Below are positions 52,168 to 61,325 of a stretch of 64,000 nt of DNA, one piece after another; the stretch's first letter is position 1; the number at the start of each line of letters is the position of its first letter. Source of the stretch: Bradyrhizobium sp. SZCCHNS1050 (lineage in GTDB: Bacteria; Pseudomonadota; Alphaproteobacteria; Rhizobiales; Xanthobacteraceae); contig NZ_JAUETR010000002.1 in NCBI RefSeq assembly GCF_032484785.1, forward strand, positions 124,001-188,000, written 5' to 3'. A program made the position numbers and the translations under genes. Under the pieces are notes generated by a model. It was not told the origin of the DNA and did no database searches. It worked only from the letters and a program-made list of their open reading frames with translations.

Positions 52168-53892
52168 ATGGACGCGAAGACCGACATCAAGCGCAGGCTG
52201 CCCAGCCGTCATGTGACGGAAGGGCCCGAGCGTGCGCCGCATCGGTCCTATCTCTACGCCATGGGCCTCACCACGGCGCAGATCCATCAGCCCTTCGTCG
52301 GCGTCGCTTCGTGCTGGAACGAGGCTGCGCCCTGCAACATCGCGCTGATGCGGCAGGCCCAGGCGGTGAAGAAGGGCGTGGCGCACGCCGGCGGCACGCC
52401 GCGCGAATTCTGCACCATCACCGTGACCGACGGCATCGCGATGGGCCATGACGGCATGCGCTCGTCGCTGCCGTCGCGCGAGGCGATTGCCGATTCGGTG
52501 GAGCTGACGATTCGCGGCCATTCCTACGATGCGCTCGTCGGCCTCGCCGGCTGCGACAAATCGCTGCCGGGCATGATGATGGCGATGGTCCGGCTCAACG
52601 TGCCCTCGATCTTCATCTATGGCGGCTCGATCCTGCCCGGCAATTTCCGCGGCCAGCAGGTCACCGTGCAGGACATGTTCGAGGCTGTCGGCAAGCATTC
52701 GGTGGGCGCGATGTCGGACGACGACCTCGACGAGCTCGAGCGCGTCGCCTGTCCGTCGGCTGGCGCCTGCGGCGCCCAGTTCACGGCCAACACGATGGCG
52801 ACGGTGTCCGAGGCGATCGGGCTGGCGCTGCCTTATTCGGCCGGCGCCCCGGCGCCTTACGAAATCCGCGATTCCTTCTGCATGACCGCCGGCGAACAGG
52901 TCATGGAGCTGATCGCCGCCAATATCCGCCCGCGCGACATCGTCACGCGAAAATCCCTGGAGAATGCCGCTGCGGTTGTGGCGGCGTCCGGCGGGTCGAC
53001 CAATGCTGCGCTGCATCTACCTGCGATTGCGCACGAGGCCGGCATCAAGTTCGACTTATTCGACGTCGCCGAAATCTTCAAAAAGACACCTTATATCGCG
53101 GATTTGAAGCCGGGTGGCCGCTATGTCGCCAAAGACATGTTCGAGGCTGGTGGCATTCCGCTCTTGATGAAGACGTTGCTCGACCATGGCTATTTGAACG
53201 GCGACTGCCTCACAGTCACCGGCCGGACGATCGCCGAAAACCTCAAAGGCGTGAAGTGGAATCCGCACCAGGACGTGGTGGTGCCGGCTGACAAGCCGAT
53301 CACTGCAACCGGGGGTGTCGTCGGTCTGAAAGGCAATCTCGCGCCAGAGGGCGCGATCGTGAAAGTCGCGGGCATGTCGAACTTGAAATTCTCTGGGCCG
53401 GCCCGCTGCTTCGATCGGGAAGAGGACGCCTTTGACGCCGTCCAGAAGCGCACCTATCGCGAAGGCGACGTGATCGTCATCCGCTACGAGGGGCCGCGCG
53501 GCGGTCCGGGCATGCGGGAAATGCTGCAGACCACGGCGGCGCTGACCGGGCAGGGCATGGGCGGCAAGATCGCGCTGATCACCGACGGCCGGTTCTCGGG
53601 CGCGACCCGGGGCTTCTGCATCGGCCATATCGGACCGGAGGCGGCGGTCGGCGGACCGATCGCGCTGGTCGAGGATGGCGACATCATCGAGATCGACGCC
53701 GAGGCGGGCATCCTTAACGTGAAGTTGAGCGATGCCGAGCTGGCGACACGCAAGACCAAGTGGACGCCGCGTGAGACGCATCACACGTCAGGTGCACTTT
53801 GGAAATATGCCCAGCAGGTGGGGCCGGCCGTGGCGGGCGCCGTGACCCATCCAGGTGGTGCGCAAGAGAAGTATTGCTATGCGGACATCTGA
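52168..53892 (+). CDS. ilvD: Dihydroxy-acid dehydratase
   Basis: 574 aa. It dehydrates 2,3-dihydroxy-acids in isoleucine and valine synthesis, using an Fe-S cluster. Cluster cysteines are visible in [25 protein letters not shown] and [16 protein letters not shown]; the C-terminal [17 protein letters not shown] is the active-site serine block. ATG 52168 follows GGGAGG; an open frame further upstream is not conserved. Its last 14 bases overlap the next gene. Confidence 0.96.
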   Translation: MDAKTDIKRRLPSRHVTEGPERAPHRSYLYAMGLTTAQIHQPFVGVASCWNEAAPCNIALMRQAQAVKKGVAHAGGTPREFCTITVTDGIAMGHDGMRSSLPSREAIADSVELTIRGHSYDALVGLAGCDKSLPGMMMAMVRLNVPSIFIYGGSILPGNFRGQQVTVQDMFEAVGKHSVGAMSDDDLDELERVACPSAGACGAQFTANTMATVSEAIGLALPYSAGAPAPYEIRDSFCMTAGEQVMELIAANIRPRDIVTRKSLENAAAVVAASGGSTNAALHLPAIAHEAGIKFDLFDVAEIFKKTPYIADLKPGGRYVAKDMFEAGGIPLLMKTLLDHGYLNGDCLTVTGRTIAENLKGVKWNPHQDVVVPADKPITATGGVVGLKGNLAPEGAIVKVAGMSNLKFSGPARCFDREEDAFDAVQKRTYREGDVIVIRYEGPRGGPGMREMLQTTAALTGQGMGGKIALITDGRFSGATRGFCIGHIGPEAAVGGPIALVEDGDIIEIDAEAGILNVKLSDAELATRKTKWTPRETHHTSGALWKYAQQVGPAVAGAVTHPGGAQEKYCYADI

Positions 53893-54712
53893 TCGGATCC
53901 TTTTCGCATTGATGCTGGGGGTTGCCCCGCTCGCGTTGCCGACGCCATCGTTCGCGTTCGATGGCGCTCCGGTCAACCAGGAGCCGGCGATCCCCGTGGC
54001 TGGACAGCAGGCTGGCGCCGGCGCGCTGCGCAAGGCGCTGCCCGCGACGACGTCCTCGACCTCACCCACGCAGTCCCTGACGGCGCTGCAATACGCGGCG
54101 GAGGAAGGTCACCCGATTGCGCAGTTCAAGCTCGGCCGCATGTATGCGGCGGGCGATGGCGTTGCGCGCGACGACATGCGCGCCTTCGACTATTTCAGCC
54201 GCATCGCCAATGCGCATGCGGAGGACAGCCCGTCGGCGCCGCAGGCGCAGATCGTCGCCAATGCCTTCGTCGCGCTCGGCCGCTATTACCTGAGCGGCAT
54301 CCCCAACACGAAGGTCAAGGCCGATCCGGATCGCGCGCGGGAGATGTTCTCCTATGCGGCGTCCTACTTCGGCAATGCGGACGCCCAGTACGACTTGGCG
54401 CGGATGTACCTGAAGACCGCGGATGCCTCGCGCGACGACTTCCGTTATGGTGCGCGCTGGCTCGGCCTCGCCGCGCAGAAGGGCCAGCACCAGGCCCAGG
54501 CGCTGCTTGGTCAGATGCTGTTCAACGGCGACCGGTTGCCGCGCCAGCCGGCGCGCGGACTGATGTGGCTCACGCTGGCGCGCGACAGCGCCGGTCCGGA
54601 CGAAGCCTGGATCAAGGAGAGCTACAACCGCGCCTTCGCCAAGGCCTCGGACGATGACCGCGCCTCGGCGCTGCAGATGCTCGAGAGCTGGGTGCAGGGC
54701 AAGCGCGAGTAG
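53879..54712 (+). CDS. exoR: ExoR-like periplasmic Sel1-repeat protein
   Basis: 277 aa. Signal peptide ([20 protein letters not shown]) then Sel1 repeats: [60 protein letters not shown]. The block [20 protein letters not shown] and the ending [20 protein letters not shown] match the layout of rhizobial ExoR, which holds the ExoS-ChvI system in check and so controls exopolysaccharide. ATG 53879 after AAGAGAAG overlaps the ilvD stop by 14 bases, implying translational coupling. Identity with Sinorhizobium ExoR would need an alignment. Confidence 0.8.
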   Translation: MRTSDRILFALMLGVAPLALPTPSFAFDGAPVNQEPAIPVAGQQAGAGALRKALPATTSSTSPTQSLTALQYAAEEGHPIAQFKLGRMYAAGDGVARDDMRAFDYFSRIANAHAEDSPSAPQAQIVANAFVALGRYYLSGIPNTKVKADPDRAREMFSYAASYFGNADAQYDLARMYLKTADASRDDFRYGARWLGLAAQKGQHQAQALLGQMLFNGDRLPRQPARGLMWLTLARDSAGPDEAWIKESYNRAFAKASDDDRASALQMLESWVQGKRE

Positions 54713-54759
54713 CAGGAGCGGAATGCATCGCGTTCCCTCCGTTCCAGAGAGGGGCTGCG

Positions 54760-55236
54760 ATGATCATCCGCGATGCGACGGCTGACGATGCCGAGGCGGC
54801 CTGCGCCGTGTTGCGGGCCTCGATTTCCGAATTGTGCAGGGACGACCACCGCGGCGACCCGCAGATCCTGGCGCGCTGGCTGGCCAACAAGACACCCCAG
54901 AACGTGGCGCAGTGGGCGGACGGGCAGGGGCGCTCACTGCTGGTCGCGGTCGAGGATGGTGCGATTCTCGCGGTCGGCGGGCTCGCCCATCCCGGCGAGA
55001 TCACGGTCAACTACGTGTCGCCGCAAGCCCGGTTTCGCGGCATCAGCTCGGCGCTGGTGGCCGAGCTGGAGCGGCGGGCGCTCGCGCTTGGTGCAAGGGA
55101 GATCGCCTTGTTGAGCACCGAGACCGCGCATCGATTCTATCTCGCCCGCGGCTACGCCGATGTCGGCGTGCCCGCCGGCAAGTTCGGCACCGCGGCCTCC
55201 TATCCGATGCGCAAAACCCTCGGTCCCGCGCGGTGA
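54760..55236 (+). CDS. GNAT-family N-acetyltransferase
   Basis: 158 aa: MIIRDATADDAEAACAVLRA opens the fold, YVSPQARFRGISSALVAELE is the acetyl-CoA loop and TETAHRFYLARGYADVG the C-terminal strand/helix. Similar proteins are common in soil bacteria; acceptor unknown. 47 bp after exoR, possibly the same transcript. Confidence 0.86.
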   Translation: MIIRDATADDAEAACAVLRASISELCRDDHRGDPQILARWLANKTPQNVAQWADGQGRSLLVAVEDGAILAVGGLAHPGEITVNYVSPQARFRGISSALVAELERRALALGAREIALLSTETAHRFYLARGYADVGVPAGKFGTAASYPMRKTLGPAR

Positions 55237-55409
55237 GTCGCGGGTCGCGACGACACATCGAGGCCATGGCAGCGGATGCCTAACGAATAGGCGTCGGCGC
55301 GCCGATGTTCTGACCAGCGTCAGGTTCCAGAACCAAAATCGGCGAACTTTGGTACACGAACGACCGCGATGACGCCAAAACGCGCTTGGCACGATTCGTG
55401 AGTGCAAAT

Positions 55410-55427
55410 CCTCTGCAACAGCAGAGG
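55410..55427 (+). promoter_or_regulatory. Hairpin that sequesters the ribosome binding site of the AmiC-like gene
   Basis: CCTCTGC (55410-55416) and GCAGAGG (55421-55427) form a perfect 7-bp stem with loop AACA. The only plausible ribosome binding site, AGAGG, is inside the 3' arm, 8 bases before the TTG start. Opening the stem would be needed for translation. Confidence 0.5.
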
Positions 55428-55435
55428 CGGCACGT

Positions 55436-56488
55436 TTGCACAGCGTTCGGATCGGCCTGATCATTCCTCAGCGCGGCTCGGCGGGGTTGTGGGCCCCCTC
55501 CGCGGAAGCCTGTGGGCGGCTGGCCGTGACCGAGCTGAACCAGGCCGCCGGCATCCGCCGCCGACAGGTCGAGCTGATCGTCATCGACGCCGGCGCAACC
55601 GCCGCCAGCGCGGGTCGGGCCGCGGTCGAAGCGGTCGACGAGTTCGCCGTCGACGGCCTCGTCGGCATGCTGCCGAGCTACGCGCGCGATCCCGTCGCCC
55701 AAGCCGCGCGCGGCCGCGTGCCGTTCGTCTACACGCCCCAGTTCGAGGGCCTGCCGGCGAACAGCGATGTGATGACCACGGGCGAGACCGCCGGCGAATT
55801 GCTGGCACCCGCGATCCAATGGCTCTCGGAGTGCAAGCGCGCCCGGCGCTTCTTCCTGTGCGGCAACGACTACATCTGGCCGCGTTCCTCGCTCGACATC
55901 GCCAAGCGCCTGATCGCGCGATACGGCGGCGTCGTCACCGGAGAGCACTACGTGCCGGTCGGCGTGCATGATTTCGACGAGATGCTCGATCGTATCAAGA
56001 CCACGCGCAGCGACGTCGTTCTCCCGGTCTTTCTCGGCTTCGACTGCATCGTGTTCAGCCGCGCCTTCTGCGCCGCCGGGCTCAGCCGCCACGTTCTGCG
56101 CTTCTCCTCGGCCTTCGACGAGACCATCGTCTATGGACTCGACAGCAGCGAGACCGAGAACGTGTTCGTCGCCTCCAGCTACTTTGCATCGCTGCGCTCG
56201 CGCAACAACGGCGCCTTCCTGGAGCGTTACTACACGGCATTCGGCGACAACCCGCCGCCCGCGAACGGCTATGGCGAGTCCTGCTACGAGGGCATTCACG
56301 CGCTCGCCGCGCTGATCGAGCGCGCCGAGAGCTTCGATGCGCGCGTTCTCAGGCGCTTCTTCGGGCGCACGCTGCAGCGGCGCACCGCGCGCGGCACGGA
56401 GGCACAGCCGGTGGTTGGCGGCCGGCACCCGATCCACCTCGCCGAGCTGGACGGCTACGATTTCTCGGTTGTCGCATCGTCACACTGA
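55436..56488 (+). CDS. AmiC-like cytosolic amide sensor (periplasmic-binding-protein fold)
   Basis: 350 aa. The mature fold starts at once (SVRIGLIIPQRGSAGLWAPS) with no signal peptide, so the protein is cytosolic, like AmiC of Pseudomonas and unlike transport binding proteins. Blocks VGMLPSYARDPVAQAARG, YTPQFEGLPANSD and FLCGNDYIWPRSSLDIAKRL follow the AmiC layout. AmiC binds amides and frees the antiterminator AmiR; no AmiR-type gene is next to it here. The start is TTG 55436, the first start in the frame, preceded by AGAGG. It probably regulates the transporter and amidase that follow. Confidence 0.72.
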   Translation: MHSVRIGLIIPQRGSAGLWAPSAEACGRLAVTELNQAAGIRRRQVELIVIDAGATAASAGRAAVEAVDEFAVDGLVGMLPSYARDPVAQAARGRVPFVYTPQFEGLPANSDVMTTGETAGELLAPAIQWLSECKRARRFFLCGNDYIWPRSSLDIAKRLIARYGGVVTGEHYVPVGVHDFDEMLDRIKTTRSDVVLPVFLGFDCIVFSRAFCAAGLSRHVLRFSSAFDETIVYGLDSSETENVFVASSYFASLRSRNNGAFLERYYTAFGDNPPPANGYGESCYEGIHALAALIERAESFDARVLRRFFGRTLQRRTARGTEAQPVVGGRHPIHLAELDGYDFSVVASSH

Positions 56489-56585
56489 GCGCTGCCGCGC
56501 CAAAAAGAACTTGCATTTTCAAATATTGTAATTTTAAACTTTGCGCGACTTGTGCAACAGCATCACCAACCGATGGGGACCCCTG

Positions 56586-57824
56586 ATGACTTTTTCCCGC
56601 CGTCGTTTTCTGCAACGCTCGGCCATCGCGACGTCGACCTTGATCGCGATACCTGCGGTGTTCCGCTCAGGCGCGCTTGCGGCCGAGAACCCGATCACGG
56701 TCGGCAGCCTGCACGACCAGTCGGGCCCGATCGGCACCTCCGGCACGCCGATGGTCTACGCGCTGCAGCTCGCCGTCGATGAGATCAATGCCGCCGGCGG
56801 CCTGCTCGGACGTCCCTTGAAGGTCATCCACTACGACACCCAGTCCAACATCCAGCTGTACTCGCAATATGCCCAGCAGCTGGCGGTGAAGGACAAGGTC
56901 GACGTCGTGCACGGCGGCATCACCTCGGCCTCGCGCGAGGCGATCCGGCCGACCTTCGACCGCTTCAAGGTGCTGTACTTCTACAACACGCTGTACGAAG
57001 GCGGCGTCTGCGACCGCAACACGTTCTGCACCGGCACCACGCCGGCGCAGACGGTCGAGAAGCTTGTGCCGAGCGCGATGAAGAAGTCGGGCAAGAAGGC
57101 CTACATCATCGCGGCCGACTACAATTACGGTCAGATCACCGCGAAGTGGATGACCAAGTACTGCAAGGACAATGGCGGCGAGATTCTCTCGACCGACTTC
57201 TTCCCGCTCGACGTCACCAATTTCGGCTCGACCATCTCGAAGATCCAGGCGGCCAAGCCCGACCTCATCCTGTCGGCGCTGGTCGGCGGCAACCACACCG
57301 CATTCTACCGGCAGTGGACTGCCGCCGGCATGAAATCGAAGATCCCGATCGCCTCGACCACCTTTGGGCTCGTCAACGAGCCCTCGACGCTGGACGCGGC
57401 GGAAAGCGATGGGGTCATTGGCGCCTACGGCTATTTCGAGGAGCTGACCACGCCGGCCTCCAAGAGCTTCGTCGAGAAGATCAAGAAGGCGCATCCGGAT
57501 TCGCCTTACATCAGCGAGCTCGCCTCGTGCACCTATGAAGGCGTGATGCTGTGGGCCGAGGGCGTCAAGAAGGCCGGCAGCATCGACCGCATGAAGGTGA
57601 TCGAGGCGCTCGAAAGCGGCCTCGTCTTCGACGGCCCCAGCGGCAAGGTCTCGCTGGACAAGCCGACCCATCACACGGTTCGCAACGCGTTCCTTGCCGA
57701 GGTGAAGGACCGCAAATGGTCGGTGCTGGAGACCTACACCGACGCCAAGCCGGCGGACACCGCGAGTGTCTGCGACCTCGTCAAGAACCCCACCGACACC
57801 AAGCAGTACATCATCAATCTCTGA
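56586..57824 (+). CDS. Amide/urea-type ABC transporter substrate-binding protein (UrtA/FmdD-like)
   Basis: 412 aa. A Tat signal (SRRRFLQRSAIATSTLIAIP) is followed by a type I periplasmic binding fold with ITVGSLHDQSGPIGTSGTPM, LQLAVDEINAAGGLLGRPLK and IIAADYNYGQITAKWMTKYC. UrtA binds urea and FmdD binds short-chain amides; the sequence does not distinguish them by eye. ATG 56586; the preceding 97 bp are AT-rich. First gene of a five-gene transporter operon. Confidence 0.88.
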   Translation: MTFSRRRFLQRSAIATSTLIAIPAVFRSGALAAENPITVGSLHDQSGPIGTSGTPMVYALQLAVDEINAAGGLLGRPLKVIHYDTQSNIQLYSQYAQQLAVKDKVDVVHGGITSASREAIRPTFDRFKVLYFYNTLYEGGVCDRNTFCTGTTPAQTVEKLVPSAMKKSGKKAYIIAADYNYGQITAKWMTKYCKDNGGEILSTDFFPLDVTNFGSTISKIQAAKPDLILSALVGGNHTAFYRQWTAAGMKSKIPIASTTFGLVNEPSTLDAAESDGVIGAYGYFEELTTPASKSFVEKIKKAHPDSPYISELASCTYEGVMLWAEGVKKAGSIDRMKVIEALESGLVFDGPSGKVSLDKPTHHTVRNAFLAEVKDRKWSVLETYTDAKPADTASVCDLVKNPTDTKQYIINL

Positions 57825-57889
57825 CGCCTGCCGGGTCCCGCCATCCGGCGGGGCCCGGTGTCCCTGGACTGCCCTGAAAGACCTGACGC

Positions 57890-58756
57890 ATGGCGATCTA
57901 CGTCATCCTCGCGCTCGACGTCCTCAATGGAATCTCGTCGCTGTTCCTGCTCTGCCTGGGACTGGCGATCATCTTCGGCATGATGAAGATCATCAATCTC
58001 GCCCATGGCGAATTCATCATGCTCGGCGCCTATGCGACCGTCATTTCCGCCAATGCCGGTGTGAACATCTGGATCGCGATGCTGATCATCGCGCCGCTGT
58101 TCGTCGGCATCGTGGGGCTCGTGATCGAGCGCTGCCTGATTCGCTTTCTCTATGGCCGCCTGGTCGATTCGATGCTCGCGACCTGGGGCCTCAGCCTCCT
58201 GATCATCGGGATCATCACGACGATCTATGGCAACACCCAGCAGGGCGTGCCGACGCCGCTCGGCGGCTTTTCGATTGGCTCGTATCAGTCGAGCTACTAC
58301 ACGCTGTTCCTTGCCTTGATGGCGGCCGTCATGATGGCGATCATCTACGGCGTGATGCGCTACACCCGTTTCGGCCTGGTCGCCCGCGCCACGATGCAGA
58401 ATCCGGCGATGGCGGCGACGCTCGGCGTCAACCCGGCCCGGGTCTACATGAGCACCTTCGCGCTCGGTGCGGCCGTGACCGGCCTCGCCGGCGGCCTGCT
58501 GGCGCCGGTGTCCGGCATCACCCCCGTGATGGGCGGCGCCTATGTCGCGAAGGCGTTCATGACCGTGGTCGGCGGCGGCGCCGCGATCCTCTCCGGCACG
58601 CTCTCGGCCGCGAGCCTGTTCGGCTCGGTCAACCAGATCGGCGCCTATTTCACCACGCCCGTCTATGGCGAGGTGATCGTCTTCACCACCGCGATCGTGC
58701 TGATCCGCTTGCTGCCGCAGGGCATCTCCGGGCGCTTCTTCAAGGGAAACCTGTGA
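57890..58756 (+). CDS. Branched-chain/urea-type ABC transporter permease (UrtB-like)
   Basis: 288 aa, about eight membrane helices. FGMMKIINLAHGEFIMLGAY and LGVNPARVYMSTFALGAAVT are LivH/UrtB signatures, and the C-terminus LLPQGISGRFFKGNL is typical. Its stop overlaps the next start (TGATG). Inferred channel half for amide or urea import. Confidence 0.9.
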   Translation: MAIYVILALDVLNGISSLFLLCLGLAIIFGMMKIINLAHGEFIMLGAYATVISANAGVNIWIAMLIIAPLFVGIVGLVIERCLIRFLYGRLVDSMLATWGLSLLIIGIITTIYGNTQQGVPTPLGGFSIGSYQSSYYTLFLALMAAVMMAIIYGVMRYTRFGLVARATMQNPAMAATLGVNPARVYMSTFALGAAVTGLAGGLLAPVSGITPVMGGAYVAKAFMTVVGGGAAILSGTLSAASLFGSVNQIGAYFTTPVYGEVIVFTTAIVLIRLLPQGISGRFFKGNL

Positions 58757-59811
58757 TGGACAAGCACCTCCGTCTTTCCGGCCAGGTGGGCGCGATCGCC
58801 CTTGCCATCGTAGCGATTGCGATCGTGCCGAGCGTGATCGAGCTGTTCGCGCTGATGCAGCTGACGCTGTTCGCTGCAATGGCGGTGCTGGCGCTCAGCC
58901 TCGCCTTCATCTGGGGCTTCGGCGGCATCCTGTCGTTCGGACAGACCGCGTTCTTCGGGCTCGGCGGCTATGCCTATGCGATCGCGGCCATCAATTTCCA
59001 GGACTCGACGCCTGCGATCCTGGTGGCCATCGCGGTCCCGGCGACGTTCGCGGCGATCCTCGGCTATTTCATCTTCTTCGGCCGCATCTCCGACGTCTAT
59101 CTCGGCGTCATCACGCTCACGGTGACCCTGATCCTGTTCAACTCGGTCAACTCGACCTCGGGCGATGCGTACAAGATCGGCAAGGCGCTGCTCGGCGGCT
59201 TCAACGGCATGCCGGCGGTGCCGACCTTCAACATGCCGTTCGATCCCTCGACCGTGCTGTCGCCCGAGCAGTCGTGGTGGACCACAGCAGGCGTGCTGCT
59301 GGCCGCGTTCCTGATGCTGCGCCTGTTGCTGGCGTTGCCGGCCGGGCGCATCATCGTCGCGGTGCGCGAGAACGAGGTGCGGGCCTCGCTGCTCGGCTAC
59401 GACCCGCGGCTGGTGAAGTGCCTGACCTTCATTCTCGGCGGTGCGATCGCCGGGCTTGCCGGCGCGCTCTACGTCAACTGGGGCGCCTTCGTCAGCCCGA
59501 CCATCTTCAGCCTTTCGCTGTCGGCGGAGATCATCATCTGGATCACGGTCGGCGGGCTCGGCACCTTGTTGGGGCCGATCATCGGCTGCGTCGTCATCGA
59601 ATACATCGTCGCCTATATCGGCTCGCAGCAGCTGTTGAACTCCAACCTCGTGCTCGGCGGCGTGCTGGTGATCTTCGTGCTGCTGCTGCCGAAGGGCATG
59701 GTGCCGACCGCCCGCGATCTCGTGATGCGGCTGATGCCGGCCTCCAAGCCGAAAGCCAATGGTCCACCGGTGCAATCCGCTGCGGCGCCGCATCCTGCAG
59801 GAGCCGAATGA
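58756..59811 (+). CDS. Branched-chain/urea-type ABC transporter permease (UrtC-like)
   Basis: 351 aa, about ten helices, LivM/UrtC family: SLAFIWGFGGILSFGQTAFF, RENEVRASLLGYDPRLVKCL and VNWGAFVSPTIFSLSLSAEI. Second channel half. A polar Pro/Ala tail of about 25 residues ends it. Coupled to the preceding permease; one base separates it from the ATPase gene. Confidence 0.9.
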   Translation: MDKHLRLSGQVGAIALAIVAIAIVPSVIELFALMQLTLFAAMAVLALSLAFIWGFGGILSFGQTAFFGLGGYAYAIAAINFQDSTPAILVAIAVPATFAAILGYFIFFGRISDVYLGVITLTVTLILFNSVNSTSGDAYKIGKALLGGFNGMPAVPTFNMPFDPSTVLSPEQSWWTTAGVLLAAFLMLRLLLALPAGRIIVAVRENEVRASLLGYDPRLVKCLTFILGGAIAGLAGALYVNWGAFVSPTIFSLSLSAEIIIWITVGGLGTLLGPIIGCVVIEYIVAYIGSQQLLNSNLVLGGVLVIFVLLLPKGMVPTARDLVMRLMPASKPKANGPPVQSAAAPHPAGAE

Positions 59812-59812
59812 C

Positions 59813-60541
59813 ATGGCAGACCTCGTTCCTCTGCTCAAGGCCGAGCACCTGACGATGCGCTTCGGCGGCGTCGTCGCCAATGACGACATCACCTTCACCC
59901 TGCAGGAGATGGAGTTGCGCTGCCTGATCGGCCCGAACGGCGCCGGCAAGAGCACGTTCTTCAAGACGCTGACGGGACAACTGGTGCCAACGTCGGGCAG
60001 CATCGCGTTCCGCGGCATGCCGATCGCGGGCAAGCTGTCGCACGAGATCGCGCGCATGGGCATCGGCATCAAGACCCAGGTCCCGAACGTATTCAACGGC
60101 CTCTCGGTGCGCGAGAACATCTGGATGGCGGTGCGCCGCAAGGCGACCCCGCGCCAGCAGGGCCCGGCGGTCAATGCCGTGCTCGAGATGATCCGGCTGA
60201 CCGACTACGCCGACAGCATCGTCGCGACGCTGTCGCACGGCCAGCGCCAATGGGTCGAGATCGGCATGGTGCTGGCCGCCGAGCCCGAGCTGATCCTGCT
60301 CGACGAGCCCGCCGCGGGGATGACCGACGAGGAGACCTTCCACACCGCTGCGATCATCCGCGAGATCAACCAGACCCGTGCGATCGTGGTCGTCGAGCAC
60401 GACATGGAGTTCATCAAGCAGATCGCCAAGCGCGTGACCGTGTTCCACCAGGGCCGCGTGCTGGTCGAGGACACCGTGGACAAGGTGCTCGCCGACCAGC
60501 GCGTCCGCGACGTCTATCTCGGCAAGAAGGTGGCGGCATGA
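59813..60541 (+). CDS. ABC transporter ATPase (UrtD-like)
   Basis: 242 aa. Walker A GPNGAGKST, signature LSHGQRQWVEIG (a His variant typical of UrtD/LivG relatives), Walker B LILLDEPAAGMTDEE and H-loop VVEHDMEFIKQIA. It powers the transporter together with the next protein. Overlaps it by ATGA. Confidence 0.9.
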   Translation: MADLVPLLKAEHLTMRFGGVVANDDITFTLQEMELRCLIGPNGAGKSTFFKTLTGQLVPTSGSIAFRGMPIAGKLSHEIARMGIGIKTQVPNVFNGLSVRENIWMAVRRKATPRQQGPAVNAVLEMIRLTDYADSIVATLSHGQRQWVEIGMVLAAEPELILLDEPAAGMTDEETFHTAAIIREINQTRAIVVVEHDMEFIKQIAKRVTVFHQGRVLVEDTVDKVLADQRVRDVYLGKKVAA

Positions 60542-61239
60542 GTGCGCTTCTCGAAGTCAACGGGCTCAAGTCCGGCTATGGCCGGATCCCGATCCTGTTC
60601 GGCGTGGACCTGACGGTCGCCGACGGCGAATATCTCGGCATCCTCGGCCATAACGGCATGGGCAAGACCACGGCGTTGCGCACGCTGATGGGGCATCTGC
60701 CAACCACCGACGGCTCGGTGGTGTTCGCAGGCCGAGCCATCACGCATCTCAAGCCGCACGAGCGCTCGCGGCTCGGCATCGGTCTGGTGCCGCAGGGCCG
60801 GGAGATCTTTCCGGACCTTTCGGTCATGGAAAATCTGCGCATGGGGCTCGCCGCGGCTCCCAAGGAGGACCGTAGCGTCATCGATGCCGTGCTGCAGGAT
60901 TTTCCGCGGCTGGTCCGCCTGCTCGACCGCCGCGGCGGCGCGCTGTCCGGCGGCGAGCAGCAATTGCTGGCGCTGGCACGCTGCCTGTGCACCAAGCCGA
61001 AGCTGATCCTGTTGGACGAACCGACCGAAGGCATCCAGCCGTCGATCATCGAGGAGATCATCGAGACGCTGCTGGCGTTGAAGTCGCGCTGGAAGATGTC
61101 TTTGATCGTGGTCGAGCAGAACCTCGAATTCATCACGTCGTTATCGGACCGCATCCTGCACATCCAGAAGGGGCGTATCACCGAGGAACTCGACCGTGAG
61201 ACTCTCCTGGCCCGGGAAGGTCAGATGGTCCCGAGCTAG
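60538..61239 (+). CDS. ABC transporter ATPase (UrtE-like)
   Basis: 233 aa. Walker A GHNGMGKTT, signature LSGGEQQLLALARCL, Walker B LILLDEPTEGIQPSI and Q/H region VVEQNLEFITSLS. LivF/UrtE family, with LVPQGREIFPDLSVMENL. Last transporter gene; 86 bp before the amidase. Confidence 0.9.
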   Translation: MSALLEVNGLKSGYGRIPILFGVDLTVADGEYLGILGHNGMGKTTALRTLMGHLPTTDGSVVFAGRAITHLKPHERSRLGIGLVPQGREIFPDLSVMENLRMGLAAAPKEDRSVIDAVLQDFPRLVRLLDRRGGALSGGEQQLLALARCLCTKPKLILLDEPTEGIQPSIIEEIIETLLALKSRWKMSLIVVEQNLEFITSLSDRILHIQKGRITEELDRETLLAREGQMVPS

Positions 61240-61247
61240 AGCCCGTA

Positions 61248-61265
61248 CCGGCGCAGCTGCGCCGG
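61248..61265. promoter_or_regulatory. 18-bp perfect palindrome between the transporter and the amidase
   Basis: CCGGCGCAGCTGCGCCGG is fully self-complementary, 8 bp after the urtE-like stop and 60 bp before the amidase ATG. With no loop and no T-run it suits a protein-binding site or a weak stability element better than a terminator. Confidence 0.4.
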
Positions 61266-61325
61266 CCCATTGAACTGACAATCTGCTGTCTCTGCCCAGC
61301 TTGTCCTCACAAGAAAGGATGACTC

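Noticed and set aside
56489..56585. Sigma-54 promoter before the transporter operon
   Set aside because: The AT-rich gap contains TTGCA but no GG ten bases before the GC, so the invariant spacing is not met.
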